From NCBI GenBank assembly GCA_047495785.1, contig JBLDXI010000048.1, forward strand, positions 868,001-932,000: 64,000 nucleotides of DNA, read 5' to 3'. This stretch comes from Lepidodermella squamata (taxonomy: Eukaryota; Gastrotricha). The position numbers and the translations under genes are program-made. Below, piece after piece: positions 22,016-33,115 of the stretch. The notes under the pieces are model-generated. The model was not told where the DNA came from, made no database searches, and saw only the letters and a list, made by a program, of their open reading frames with translations. How positions within the stretch are numbered: position 1 is the first letter of the stretch; the number at the start of each line of letters is the position of its first letter.

Positions 22016-23131
22016 TCACACAATAACAGGCTGATTTGCCTCCGCTAGAGACGAAATAAACACCGGTAATGAACAGGAGTAACCACAGCCTCTTCGTACT
22101 TCTATAGGCCTAGGCGGTCGCTGTGACGTTCCATCTCGATAGTACACCGAAACATTCAGATCTGCAGTCGACGGCTCGCTTCGGGGCCTAGTCAGCTCAA
22201 TTAGTATGCTTGAAGCATAATTTGGCTGTTTTCCAGTTTCAAAACCACCAAAAGCTGCCTGTAAAGCCGCTAAATGATTATCGTGACTGGAATACACCAA
22301 AAGCTTGGGCCCGGCTCCGTAATTCGCCTCCTGCATGACAGGGAACAAAAAGCCCAGCATCGGGATCGTATAAGCTCGAGTTCTCTGCGGTAAGTCAGGC
22401 GAAAATTCAGCTCGAAACCTGAAATCGAAGATATCATGCAGGAAATCGAACGTGGTCTGGTTATTCTCGATCCAATCGACTAATTTCAGACCGTGTGTTC
22501 GCTCAGAGATCGCAGCATCAGCTATGCTGACGAATGCTTCGTAAGTCGCCTCGGATTTCACAGCACTCGAGATCTTAAGGTCGAGACCAGCTTTTGAAGC
22601 GATGTCTTCGAATGTAGCTTTGTCCTTTAGCATTTTCTCCCGCATCAGATTGCCGACTTCTTTCAACTCTCCACAGAATTCGCGATGGCAAGGCATGACA
22701 AGGTCTTGCCGATGTAGAATCTCCACCTCAGAATCATTTCGACCAGTCAGTCCGGCCAGGAAGGATTCGGCACTTTTCTTGGTACGACTTCTAGGTGTTG
22801 TGTAGGCAGCAATTTTGGAATGGGGCAACTTTTCGTTATCAAAGTAGCATTTCCTTACGAAATGCCCGAGTTGATGGTGCTGCTCGATTCCTAAAGGCGT
22901 CAACTGCCCAAATCCACCGTAGTTTCGATTCCAGAACTCCTCGCTATAAATATCGGTTGGAAATGTGGACATTGGCGTCCTTGCCCCATGCCGCATCACC
23001 ACGATAAGTTGAACCAGGCGATCGGGTTGAATGTCCTTCCTATCACAAAATCTCCGAAATTCTTCATCGCAGAGGGCTGAATGTAAGATGAAAGGCGCAA
23101 TGAGCGATGTAAGGGTTGATATTCGAAACAT
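22016..23131 (-). CDS. secreted histidine acid phosphatase
   Basis: Intronless, 371 residues. The signal peptide spans about residues 1-21 (LTSLIAPFILHSALC). The histidine phosphatase signature RHGARTP is at residues 47-53, where the His accepts the phosphate. The second catalytic motif, a His-Asp pair in YSSHDNHL, is at residues 283-284. Length is normal for the acid phosphatase branch (lysosomal/prostatic type). There is no C-terminal membrane anchor, so it is likely secreted or lumenal. On the minus strand the stop codon overlaps a polyadenylation hexamer (TGAATAAA), implying an extremely short 3' UTR. Its first codons and promoter are duplicated at 33116-33400. Confidence 0.92.
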   Translation of the reverse strand: MFRISTLTSLIAPFILHSALCDEEFRRFCDRKDIQPDRLVQLIVVMRHGARTPMSTFPTDIYSEEFWNRNYGGFGQLTPLGIEQHHQLGHFVRKCYFDNEKLPHSKIAAYTTPRSRTKKSAESFLAGLTGRNDSEVEILHRQDLVMPCHREFCGELKEVGNLMREKMLKDKATFEDIASKAGLDLKISSAVKSEATYEAFVSIADAAISERTHGLKLVDWIENNQTTFDFLHDIFDFRFRAEFSPDLPQRTRAYTIPMLGFLFPVMQEANYGAGPKLLVYSSHDNHLAALQAAFGGFETGKQPNYASSILIELTRPRSEPSTADLNVSVYYRDGTSQRPPRPIEVRRGCGYSCSLPVFISSLAEANQPVIV

Positions 23132-23861
23132 TGCTGATGTTTCGTGTCAAATAGCGCTGAGAGAACTCAGCCAATTAAGCCTTTGCGTGTAACTCAAAAA
23201 ATGGGCATTATAGAGTGAGCATATGCTACCAATCGTATGTATCTTTCGCACGCAATATATCTCACTTCGAGCTCATTTAAACGAATTCTCACTACGAGTG
23301 AAGCCGGCTAGATGACAGCTGGATGCAGCTGAACAAGACCGTTTCTACGGCTTAAGACAGTTGCCATGCCAACGCGCAGAAAGAGACGGACACGGATTAC
23401 GTGAAACAATAACAATATGAATGATAAGTTCGTCGCAATGTTTTTATTCTTATTTGCCAGGGCGGCTTTGATTTGACTGGTTGGCCTTGTTTTTTTACTC
23501 TGATTTCAAGTCCTGCCTGAGGGTAACGAGCTCAGAATGAAAAAACCTGGAACTCATTATTTCAATTTACTTCAAAAATGCCCAGCTCATACGATTTAGG
23601 AAGCAAATTTTATTTGAAATCACAGCTTAAAAAATCACCTTGGTCAAGATTGACCAGAATACTTTGAATAAATCACAAGCAAATTCAGCCGAACATTCTC
23701 AAGATAATGCAGTGTTCAATTCGGAACTCTTCGCCTAAAATTTGTAGAATTATTTTAAAAATAATATGAAATTTGAAACAATTAGGATGAAAAAATGCAT
23801 TTTGGATATAATTTTTCGCGATTAACCTGACTTCATCTTTTTTCAATCGAATTAATGGCAT
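23132..23861. other. phosphatase upstream region and AT-rich spacer
   Basis: Bases 23132-23330 are the presumed promoter of the acid phosphatase and are duplicated near 33200-33400. The remainder holds nothing I can name. Confidence 0.5.
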
Positions 23862-24018
23862 TGAGGGTTATTTTGGGAGCTCCCTTTATCATAAAGTCGA
23901 CTTTATGACGTCGATAACACAAGTTTTTCTGAGTCGAACCACAGTAGTTTCTGCAAATCTGCGTCATTTCGACGTCACAAAGTCGATATAATAAAGGGAG
24001 CTTCGAAAATAACCCTCA
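23862..24018. mobile_element. 157-bp inverted-repeat element (MITE-like)
   Basis: The two ends are near-perfect inverted repeats of about 55 bp: TGAGGGTTATTTT then GGGAGCTCCCTTTAT at the left, and the matching ATAAAGGGAGCT then AAAATAACCCTCA at the right, with an AGTCGACTTTATGACGTCGA inner arm. It can fold almost completely into a hairpin and has no coding capacity. The target-site duplication cannot be decided. Confidence 0.75.
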
Positions 24019-24660
24019 TTGAGCAATCACGGATCATGGACCGATTTCAAGGCATAAGACGTGTGGTTCCGTCAAGAGGGAAGGGGGAACAAGAGGGTGT
24101 TTAGATTCAATGGGATACATTTTGTATCTTCCCAGGCGTGATCTCGTTTTCATTCGACTGGCCTATTAAGATCAGAACAAGGTAAAAAATCGGACAGAAG
24201 CTCCCGCCGCCCCTCCTCGGGATGTTGCGATTTTCAAAGTCAAAATCGAATGATTAAAAGTTGTAAAAAAACCCGTAAGGTCAAGGAGCAATGAGAGCAA
24301 TGAGAGAGTAGTGGCAGCCAGTTTCATGGTAGATCAGGCCTATCGACTATCGAAAATCGGCTAATAATTTTAATAAATCAGGGCAACTCAGGGAATGAAA
24401 TCGGTCTAATTTTATGAAAATAAATACGTGTAGGTATCGAAATTAAAATAAATCTTAAAACAAGGACATGATTCTTACGCAACACAGCCGGGAACAAAAT
24501 TAGGAATAACTGAAGTTTCAGTTTCCTTGAAAAACGATTTATATCCTATTTTTTGATCATGCTGGCAAATTTCAAGAGATTTTCCGACCGGGAAAAGCTA
24601 AAAAATGAAAAATCAGGGCAATTCAGATGGGTCTTTTAGTTGATCAGTGATCAGCGATTG
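24019..24660. other. AT-rich spacer
   Basis: No gene, repeat or regulatory signal that I can support. Confidence 0.4.
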
Positions 24661-26559
24661 AGGGTGCGTTTCTTTTTCTCCAACAGAGATGAAATTATTA
24701 ACAAAACAAGCCATAAACAGGCCATATGATTTGACCCGGCTGAAATGTCGGCACTTATTATATTAGGCTATAAGCGCTGATTTTCAATATTTCCTGCTGA
24801 TTTCCTATTTGAAAATTTGACAAATTAACCGATTGAAACATGATGACCCTTAATATGACTGAAATTTCAGTTGTCCCAAGGCCAAATTAAACAACCTGCC
24901 AAAATATTACCTATTCTATTGACTTCTCAGGTCGCCATGGCAGCTACATAGCCAACCATTTCTTTATCGATTTAATCTAATAACAAAATCAGCGTGTCTC
25001 ATTTGATAAGCGAGATTTTGTTAATGCAAAAAATCGAATAAAGAAATGCCTCTGATTATTGTTTTTGCTACAAACAAAATCAGAATAAAGAAATACTCAC
25101 TGTCGGTTGTTTTTAACATAAATGGATAAAGAAATCGCTCCTTTTGCCCTATAAAGTAACTGTTCCCCTTTTACACACCCATTCTCTGTTGAAAAGGCGA
25201 TTTTTTGCCTCATGACATTTTGCATTATCGCGGCGCGGGGCAGTATATTTATTATAAGAATGCGCTGGTCGATGCCGTATATTCTGCAGAATGAATTCAT
25301 TATAAAAAGGCTTTATTGCAATAGTATAGAACGCTTTGCAGAGAATTATGCAATATATCCCCCAAAAAATCACTTTTTATGCAAGATAAATTCTTAGATT
25401 TTTGTAGTTTTCTTCTCGAAATTCGAAACTGTTACAATTGGTTGGATTTAATGCTCTCTTGGAATAATGAAACCATCAGTTACTGCCATCGTCAAGGTGT
25501 TTGAGATGGACGCTAACTTCGAGAAAGTTAAATTGTAGGTGAATAACAATTTCCCATCACACCGGATCAAGTTCTCAGGAAATTCGGGAGGCAAATGTTA
25601 CGCATACTACACGTGAATGAAGCGTGGCCTTCTGAGATGCCCCGAATCGGTGAAAGACGTCGAAAACCGCAGTTGCGATGGACCCGTAGCTTTGGTTCCT
25701 CAAAATCCAGAACAAAACCAGGAGCAAGATCCCAACGCAACGAGCATCGAGATCTTGCGCACTGACAGCTCAAGATGTTGTTGCTGCTGTTGTGAACAAC
25801 TTCTTCAAAATTGCCAGAATCTTACTCGCCTGTCGAATATACGCATGCCTTGAAAAATGAATCGTTTCAAGTATTTCATTCTGCGGTTGAATACCTGAGT
25901 ATAGGCTATCAGTTATCCCCCATATCTCAATACAAGTTTTTGAAGTTTTCTTGAAACCTGTCCAGTATCTGATATAATTCTGATTCACGACGCAGTTACA
26001 TCAAAACCAAACGGATCCAACTGTGATTGACTGTGCGAGAAATATATTCAAGTTTGGAGCAGTCAAAAATTCAGTTTTTGCCAGGAAAGCCTGCATTGGC
26101 AAGGGAGTACGCTACAGAAGGCCTTTTTGCCGTGAAACACCCAGTGAAAACGACTTTCACAAGGAATTTTTGATTTTTTAGTTGACTTTCTGCAGAATAC
26201 CGGGCTCCAACTGCAAGAAAGCCCGGTTTTTATGCAGAAAGTCTGAATTATTATGCAAGATAACCGCTGCCACATTGCTCATCATGCATAAAAAATGAAG
26301 CGCACATGCGTTTTTATGCAAGATAACTTACTTAATGCTCGCACCTTATGCGAAATAGTAGACAACACGGGTAACGCTTCTGCCATACTTCTGCTGCCCG
26401 AGAAAAAAATTACGCAGCTCGCAAACATATGAATTACTACGGGGCTGCGCTCATACATGGGTTTTGAAAACGTTCCCTTATAGGGCAAAAGGAGCGAAAT
26501 GGTCTCTGTTTTTTGCCTTGTTTTCAACAAAATCTGTTGAGAATAAAGAAACGCACCCT
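24661..26559. mobile_element. 1.9-kb non-autonomous DNA transposon with terminal inverted repeats
   Basis: The left end AGGGTGCGTTTCTTT then TTCTCCAACAGA is matched in inverted orientation at the right end by TCTGTTGAGAATAAAGA and AACGCACCCT. Inside, a second inverted pair (about 25135-25165 against 26474-26500, CGCTCCTTTTGCCCTATAA) and several copies of TTTATGCAAGATAA show internal duplication. Only short unrelated open frames are present, so no transposase is visible. Flanks AGCGATTG and AGCAAGTTG are alike but not identical, so a target duplication is only suggested. Confidence 0.7.
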
Positions 26560-26925
26560 GAGCAAGTTGATCAGACCTGAGGAAAAATCTGCAAATCAAG
26601 CAGATAGAAGATTGGCGGGCATTTTAATAGCTTTTGAAATGAATTGCTGATTTTGTCTGATAAACTGGCGTAATTTCTGATGGAAAATTTTAACAAAAAA
26701 GCAAGACGGCTCGTAGCGCGACTTGAGTGGCAGCTAATCCACACACTCTGTTGCATAATCACAGCCATTTTAAAGCCACAAGAACAGCTTAATGCACTGA
26801 TGATCTTACAACTCGTTTGAACTAAACTTGAAATAACTGGATCTCTCAAAACCACGACAACGCGCCGCTAGGTTTCTAGGGACGCTTTATTATTTTAATT
26901 TTTCGCGCTCAATTTTTTTAATCTA

Positions 26926-27685
26926 CCGTAACGAGTGGTAACTTTGGACAAAACGTGTTTTTCAAACATTAAAAATCAGCCTTTGCTCCTAAATTTCTGA
27001 AATTTTTACCAAAGGTGGGGACGGTGATTCTTGAATTTACTGCAAATTTTAAAATTTGTGAGAATTTTACCTGACCTTTGGCTAATTATTATGTGTTCCG
27101 GTAACTTTGGACAATTAGAGGGTAGCTTTGGACACTCATTTGCATATGCAATTTCATTGGAATTTCATTGTGAATTATCTGTTTTTCATGGTTTTTCATT
27201 TAATCTTGGGTCAGATTTCGAAAAAAATTATGAACAGATGGCGCATCATCTGTTCCTCGAAAAATACGTTTCTGCGCAGCAGCATACTTAACCCGTCCAA
27301 AAGTGTCCAAAATTACCCCAATTTTCACCTGTTTTTCAGGTAAATGCCCTGCTAAAACGCGTCGACGGATTGCCATTTTATCTTCGATTATAGGGATAGT
27401 ATAGATAGGAGAATACTCATGCCAACTTTCATTGAAAACTGATCGATTATTAGAAAGATAGAAGGGGGGTCCCAAAACGGCACCCAAAGTCTAACTGCTT
27501 GTAACTTTTTCTGAAATTCGATTTCAGCGCCAATCGCCTTGATTTTTATTTCAAACGGAAGCTGAAGAGACGGGGAATTTTATGCAAAAACCCCCATGAT
27601 TTAAACGTTCAACCCTGAAAAGCTAAACACCTGCAAAGCCGAAAGTGTCCAAAGTTACCGTGTCCACAATCACCACACGTTACGG
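26926..27685. mobile_element. 760-bp TA-flanked inverted-repeat element
   Basis: Left end TA-CCGTAACGAGTGG, right end CCACACGTTACGG-TA. Both ends carry the phrase GGTAACTTTGGACA in inverted orientation, and it recurs internally (GGTAACTTTGGACAATTAG, GTCCAAAATTACC). The TA dinucleotide at both flanks fits a Tc1/mariner-type or similar target duplication. No transposase frame. Confidence 0.65.
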
Positions 27686-27687
27686 TA

Positions 27688-28740
27688 TCAACAAATTATT
27701 ATTTAATTAAAAATGTACAACTAACTTATTTAGCAGGGTCCAAAATTACGGTCTACAAACGAGGGAGTTCTTTTAAGGAGGGTGCCACTAACGAGGGAGC
27801 ACTGTATTATTTTAACCCATGAAACGAGCGAAGCGAGAAATTTTTCGATTTTTTCGGTTAAAAAGGGTTCCAAACCCTCCTAAAATTGACTATTTACTGT
27901 CGTTACTTCTATTTTAGTTCGATCGGTTTTCTTCCCATTATCACATTGTTATCTGGCTCAAATACGGGCTCTTTACTTACGCCACATCTAAAATTCTCGA
28001 AACTCAGAAAAATATCAAATTTGCAGTTTTTGGCAACATAATCGAAAAGCTCGCTAGTCGCAGCAATGTTCGTAGTCAGATCGATTAGCAATGCTGGATT
28101 TCTAAAAGTAACTTTTTTACCGCCGGCCATTTTGGTGGCTGGCAAGCTACGGCTCCGGCCGCAGATATCTTGTCGCGCGATTTTATTATTTGCTCTTGTC
28201 GGTAACATTTCCAATTCCATTTCGGTAAAAATCAATTCATGTAACGATTAGTTATTGTTGTGATTCATGATATTGTTGTTCATGTTTGTTTGGCATTTGG
28301 CCATTGTAGTATCAGCTCATTCATAACTTGGCTTCTATTGCGTTTCCCTCATTAATCATAGCTGTGGCCTATAATAAGGCGTAGATGTATCATTTTCAGT
28401 ATTCTGGTTATTTTCAATGAAATAATAAAGCATCAATGAAACGATGAAACATTGACTCTTCATGACAATTCAAGACGCTACTAAGCAATGCTGGAACTGA
28501 CAGGATTGAGAAAAAAGTGCTGCATATCTGAACATTACCAGTAATTTGGGCCGTACACATACCAGCGAAGCGGGAATTTTGTTTTTAATTCACCCCAGGT
28601 CTGAAATCTCATTAAAATGGCAAGGCAATGGTATAAGTGAGATGAAGCGAAGCATTGCTCAAACAATTGTTTCTATACAACTACTAGTAGGGTCGATCGT
28701 CTAACCTTTAATCAGCCACCGTTGCATAATCACTTATACA
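27688..28740. other. spacer with an unsupported minus-strand frame
   Basis: A roughly 100-codon minus-strand frame (about 27909-28220) has no recognisable motif, no signal peptide and no splice partner. It may be transposon debris. Nothing else was seen. Confidence 0.35.
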
Positions 28741-28779
28741 ACCTTAAACCCGGAGGCGAGCGCAGATTTAGCGGTGTGG

Positions 28780-29140
28780 CGACAAATCGGTGCGCGACAA
28801 GAAAGTCCGTAAAGATTACGCCCCGAAAATTCAGTCCGGCGTCAAGTTATCCCTAAAACTCCATGGAGCAAGCGATTCCTCAACTTGAACTTCCCAGGCC
28901 GCTGGATCGGCCGTCGAGTCGTCGTTAATTGGCCAGCCAGGTCTCCAGACTTTACACCACTAGACTTTTTTCAAGGGTTTTTTGTGTCAAGGACAGTGTT
29001 AACGCCACAAAACCGCGAAGCAATAAATAATAATAGCAAACGAAAAATCGAGCGGCATTAGCTGATGTGCCGTTAGAAATGTGTCAGAAAGTTTGTCTAA
29101 AAGGGCGGCATATTTTTGACTCAAACTTCTAATTCCCCAT
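28780..29140 (+). mobile_element. mariner/Tc1-type transposase relic (C-terminal part)
   Basis: From 28891 the plus strand reads FPGRWIGRRVVVNWPARSPDF and then TPLDFF, the hallmark of the third catalytic segment of mariner-type DDE transposases. This is followed in frame by an LTPQNREAI segment and, after a stop, a DVPLEMCQKVCLKGRHI tail resembling the family C terminus. The upstream domain and other catalytic residues are absent and the frame breaks, so it is a fossil. Confidence 0.7.
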
Positions 29141-29284
29141 CAAATTTAAAGAAATAAAATTTAGACTAATTTTTAAGGACAATGTACTGAATGCAGTACG
29201 CTTGTGATTTTAGGATACGCAGTACACATCGATGGATGCTGTCGAAACCGTGCATAAAAATCGAACATTCGAAAACTCTGGATG

Positions 29285-29620
29285 ACAGGTCGACGTTACA
29301 GGCATGAAGCTCGCCTACGCTGCGTTTCGCCGTGAAATCGCGTATCGCGTCTAAAAGCTATCGACCTGCCGCATTTGACTGCGCCGCAGCTCAACAACGA
29401 AGAGTTGTTTTTCGTCGACAGCTCTGACGACGCAAGTTTTACTCCAGGCGTCGATACTGGGGAGGCGAAACCGCACAATAGCGATGCTCTGGACGTTCAT
29501 GCAGCGGCAAAGCATCGCATTTAAGGCATGGTTATGAACATGCCGGAAGTCGGCGATGCTTTCGCGAACCCGGTTTGCGAACGAATCCAACGAAACGATG
29601 CAAAGTTTGGTAGGAATGAA
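29285..29620 (+). pseudogene. M13 (neprilysin-like) metallopeptidase relic, C-terminal part
   Basis: The plus strand reads DVTGMKLAYAAFRR, corresponding to the region after the zinc site in M13 peptidases (normally ADNGGL..AY.AY). After a stop and frameshift it continues AIDLPHLT, NNEELFFVDSS and DVHAAAKHRI, then stop, GMVMNMPEVGDAFANPVC, matching the family C terminus (D-x-H-x-P...RV-x-G-x-x-x-N-x-P-x-F-x-x-A-F-x-C). No zinc-binding HExxH exon is seen nearby. Non-functional fragment; I am fairly but not fully sure of the family. Confidence 0.5.
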
Positions 29621-29725
29621 ACCCTAATATCAGATATCATAACTGATAACAGTACATGCGATTCTTTCCTACTTCTTTTGTAATTTTCCCGAAGAAAATA
29701 AATTTTCCATTCATCCTAGATTTTA

Positions 29726-30966
29726 TTAAACTAATTTTTGTACATTTAAGCAATAACGCAGAAGCAACAGTAGTCGAACAGAAGCAACAGAAGCAACAGT
29801 TGTAGTCGATGATGAAGTGGTCGATGATGTACTGGTTGAGGGCGTGGTTGTTGGGGTAGACGTGGTTTTTGGGGTAGTTGTAGTTGTAGTTGACATTGTC
29901 GTGGGACTGGTAGTGGTTGTTGAGGTTGTCGATGGCGTCGTGGTAGTCGAGGACGTCGAAGCGCTCGCACTCAGTTTCCAAAAGTAGAAATTCCTGTTGT
30001 ATGTGTGGCCATGTTGATAAGTACAGAAGTTGTTGATACGCAGTTTCACAGTCCCAGTAGTCCAGATTGCGTTCATCCCAGTTATATTCACATGATCAAC
30101 ACAAACTTTGGCCTGCAGGGTGCTCAACGGCGCCATCGCGACAGTCAAGCTCTCTCCGAAGACTTGGATTATCAGGCGGAAGCGAGCAGTTCCCGAGGAA
30201 TCAAACAGCCCAGTGCCACAACCTGGGGCTGACGTTGCAACTATCGGAGAGCATGGTGCTTCACATGCTGAACTGATTGTTGTGGGGCTGTAAAGTATTC
30301 GCATCCTTCCACCGTTCATCAGTTCTTGCCATACGGTGAAACCACGGTGATTTGACATCGTATCCACGCAACCACTATCATCGACGACTTTATAGGGGGA
30401 TAATGACCAATTAAAAATGAACTAGAGGAGAAATCAAGGCAAACTAACGCGGATAATACGGCGAGGTGCTCGAGAACATAACTCCAAGCCAACCAGGCGT
30501 ACTGCTGGTGTATGTCCCGTCGTAACTAGCGGTAACATCCATCTCGGCACGCCAATCCGTAGTCGTTATAGGGAATTTCTTTCAGACCAAAATTGAACAG
30601 CATCGAGTCAATTATCGTAAAAACTCACGTTTATTCCAGTAATCCGTCCGGAGTCGAGCGGGTCAGTGATGTTTCCAACTTGATAAGAGTCGGACAATTG
30701 ATACGCGTCATCGTAAAGCTTGAATGTCTGTGATCCAGCTACGCTCGAGTTCGCCTGGTCGAACGACATGTTGGCTAAATACAACGCAGATCCAGAAAAT
30801 AGATACGGCAGGGGAAAAGTTGCCGTATCTGGCAAGGGGGTTATTTGAGAATCTGTTAAACAAAATCAGTAGACAGTATTAGACGAGAACCTTTTATGAA
30901 GGCGTTAGCCTTACCGACTCCACTAGCATGAGTGATCACGCATATCAGAAGCGCGAAGAACTTCAT
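29726..30966 (-). CDS. secreted protein with a beta-rich domain and Thr-rich mucin-like tail
   Basis: Four exons: 30915-30966 (signal peptide MKFFALLICVITHASG), 30629-30852, 30449-30578 and 29726-30387; 355 residues with consistent phases 1, 0, 1. The ectodomain (about residues 20-270) has several N-glycosylation sites and a W-x-x-E-M-D-V-T segment in a Gly/Ser-rich beta-strand context that recalls jelly-roll lectin folds, but I do not recognise the family. After it come about 60 residues of nearly pure Thr/Ser/Pro (mucin-like, expected heavy O-glycosylation), then a short Val/Leu-rich end that looks like read-through into the repeat. The Thr-rich DNA is half of a 55-bp inverted repeat with 31581-31635; the present 3' end may be the product of an inversion. 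Confidence 0.65.
29799..29853 (-). repeat. inverted-repeat arm 1 (55 bp, inside Thr-rich coding sequence)
   Basis: The reverse complement of this arm is identical over 55 bases to 31581-31635 (from CAACAACCACGCCC to CATCGACTACAAC). Both arms encode Thr/Ser-rich sequence, in opposite directions, 1.7 kb apart. Confidence 0.85.
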
Positions 30967-31580
30967 TTCAAATCTTTAGCTAATCTGATAGTATTAGTGT
31001 TTGAGAGCAAATGGTTGAGAATCTATGCCAGGTACGGCAATTTCTGCAACAAGACAGAATTCAGCTGCAAAGGTTTGCTTCAATTTCAGCTTCAGCTACA
31101 ACTTCAAGTGTGCGTCACCATAGAGAATAGAGTTACCAGAGATGAATTTCCTATTGGAAACTTGAAGTTTTAATTCGTTTGCCGATTTTCGTAAATTTTC
31201 ATTATGGCGGATCTTTTTGAAACTCGCGCATACATGTTTACATGTAAAAAATGGTGTTTTACACGCGCTATACCCACTATCCCTCATCATGAAATTTTTA
31301 TTTTTTTATTTTAATCGATGGGGATTGGTTTCAACTTCAACCAGTTCAAAGGAATCGGCTGGGAAATGAATGGTTTTGACGCAATAGCGGTTTTCCCGAT
31401 GGTCACTTTTTGGGGTTCAAAAATAGGTGTTTTCGGCTTGACCCCACGGCCATATCCTTGATCGGACTATCGTTTTCTTTGGTGGAAATGATAGAACTGA
31501 GTCCATATAATCACCATGTAAAATGGGTTGTTTACCAAAGTCACCGTTCAAAAATTATTCATTGCTTTAATAGTCTACGA

Positions 31581-31635
31581 CAACAACCACGCCCTCAACC
31601 AGTACATCATCGACCACTTCATCATCGACTACAAC
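31581..31635 (+). repeat. inverted-repeat arm 2 (55 bp)
   Basis: Identical to the reverse complement of 29799-29853. To its right the Thr-rich coding sequence continues without interruption to about 31775; to its left the sequence is non-coding. Confidence 0.85.
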
Positions 31636-33110
31636 AACTACTACTCCGACAACCTCGACCTCGACTACAACCACAACCCCTACTACATCAACATCGACAA
31701 CGAAAACAACGACAACCCCGTCGACTTCTACATCCACTACTACTACTACTACTCCAACTACCACATCAACTCCAAAGGCTCGGTACGTGGTCCCAGAGCC
31801 GGATGTCCAGTCGATGGCATTGCCTTATCTCTGGTCTGGCCATCCGACTTATCTCGGTCATCTGTCCTATGACACGAATTCAACAATCAACGCAACGGCT
31901 AAGTTTATTGTCAGTGGGAGCGCAACGAGCGACAAAACTGGGGTGATTCTCAATTCCTACCCAACAGCTGACTATGGATCGGCATAATTGGACAAAATGA
32001 TGCCACCGGAAATGGGATCCATGCCATTCCGAGCTGAAATGGATGTAAACTGCAGATACGACCCAACGGGAGCTACCTATGGATACCTCGTCTTTGCTAT
32101 CACCGGCCATCCAGCAGACGTCAGTAAGTCAACATGAATACTCTGATATAGCTATTTTGTAAAACAATTCCGGAAGGTATGAGCATGGCAGGTCGTAAGA
32201 AACGGGCCATAGCTAGTCCTGATACCTTCGACAACTAAGTATGACGGACTTCACCTGGCCCTTCAAATTGGTATAGGTGGGAAGTTGTACCTATCCTACG
32301 ATGCAAATGTGGCCAATATCAGCCAAACCGTCCCACTATCGTACGACTATCACTATCACGAACGTTTTCAACAGTTCGGGGACAGCATATTTCAGAATTA
32401 TAGTTCAAAGCGTTAACGATCTGGTCTCTGTAAGTAATTGGTTCGAAATTTAACTGGCTATATAATCTCAGACGTTTGTTTCCCTCAAGGTCGCCCTTGT
32501 TTCTCTACCCGAAGACAGCAACGCAAATCCTTTGATCATTTTGTCAAATGCCGATGCAAGTGGGCTAATCACAAATCAAATTGCAAAAGGCAATGCTAAT
32601 ATCATGCTGTATGGAATTATGAGACTCAAGGAGATGCTAGCATTTCAAATTTTCGTTTATGGGAATTGGAGCCATCTGAGTCAACGACTAACCTACCTAC
32701 AACGCTCGGTGCCAGGACTTATGATTTCATAACAAACAGCTCGGAGTTTCTGATACCAAATTGATCAACGGCAATATCGTTCCTTTGCTCGAGATCGACG
32801 ATTTGAAACCATGCAAAAATTTAGAAACGGCAAACAGGTTTATCAGGAACTACAAGTCATATTTGGACGTATTTTCAAACAGATGTTTTTAAACAGATCG
32901 CCAGCTTTTGGAACAAAGATTTTCCTGACCCTTGAAATGGATCAGCTGAATGATATCGACCCCCAGCAGGTTAGGCAAATCTCGATCTCAGGAAGTGTTG
33001 TAGTTCAGTGGGTCGTTAACGACTGCCCAAGTGAGACTACCGCTCCGGCAGTAAATGATGCAGATCGCATCTATGCGGTTGACAGACGCCAGCTATGGGT
33101 ACCCAGCTTG
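31581..33110 (+). pseudogene. decayed second copy of the Thr-rich/beta domain
   Basis: After the Thr-rich run, LPYLWSGHPTYLGHLSYD aligns with LPYLFSGSALYLANMSFD of the 29726-30966 gene, FRAEMDV aligns with WRAEMDV, and SSGTAYFRIIVQ aligns with SSGTARFRLIIQ, all in the same order. It carries an in-frame TAA at 31985 between the first two blocks (where the other gene has an intron), a frameshift near 32350 and further breaks after 32640. There is no signal peptide on this side. Later frames (to about 33100) continue in pieces. It ends abruptly where the phosphatase 5' copy begins. Confidence 0.65.
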
Positions 33111-33115
33111 CGATT

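Noticed and set aside
27909-28235. Minus-strand open frame of about 108 codons
   Set aside because: Opens with a TTG start, has no motif and lies in transposon-rich DNA; the first ATG leaves about 102 codons without support.
30005-30293. Three overlapping plus-strand frames opposite the Thr-rich protein gene
   Set aside because: Shadows of the minus-strand exon 29726-30387, whose splice phases are consistent.
31567-31764. Val/Asp-rich minus-strand frame
   Set aside because: It is the reverse reading of the Thr/Ser-rich repeat; a composition artefact.
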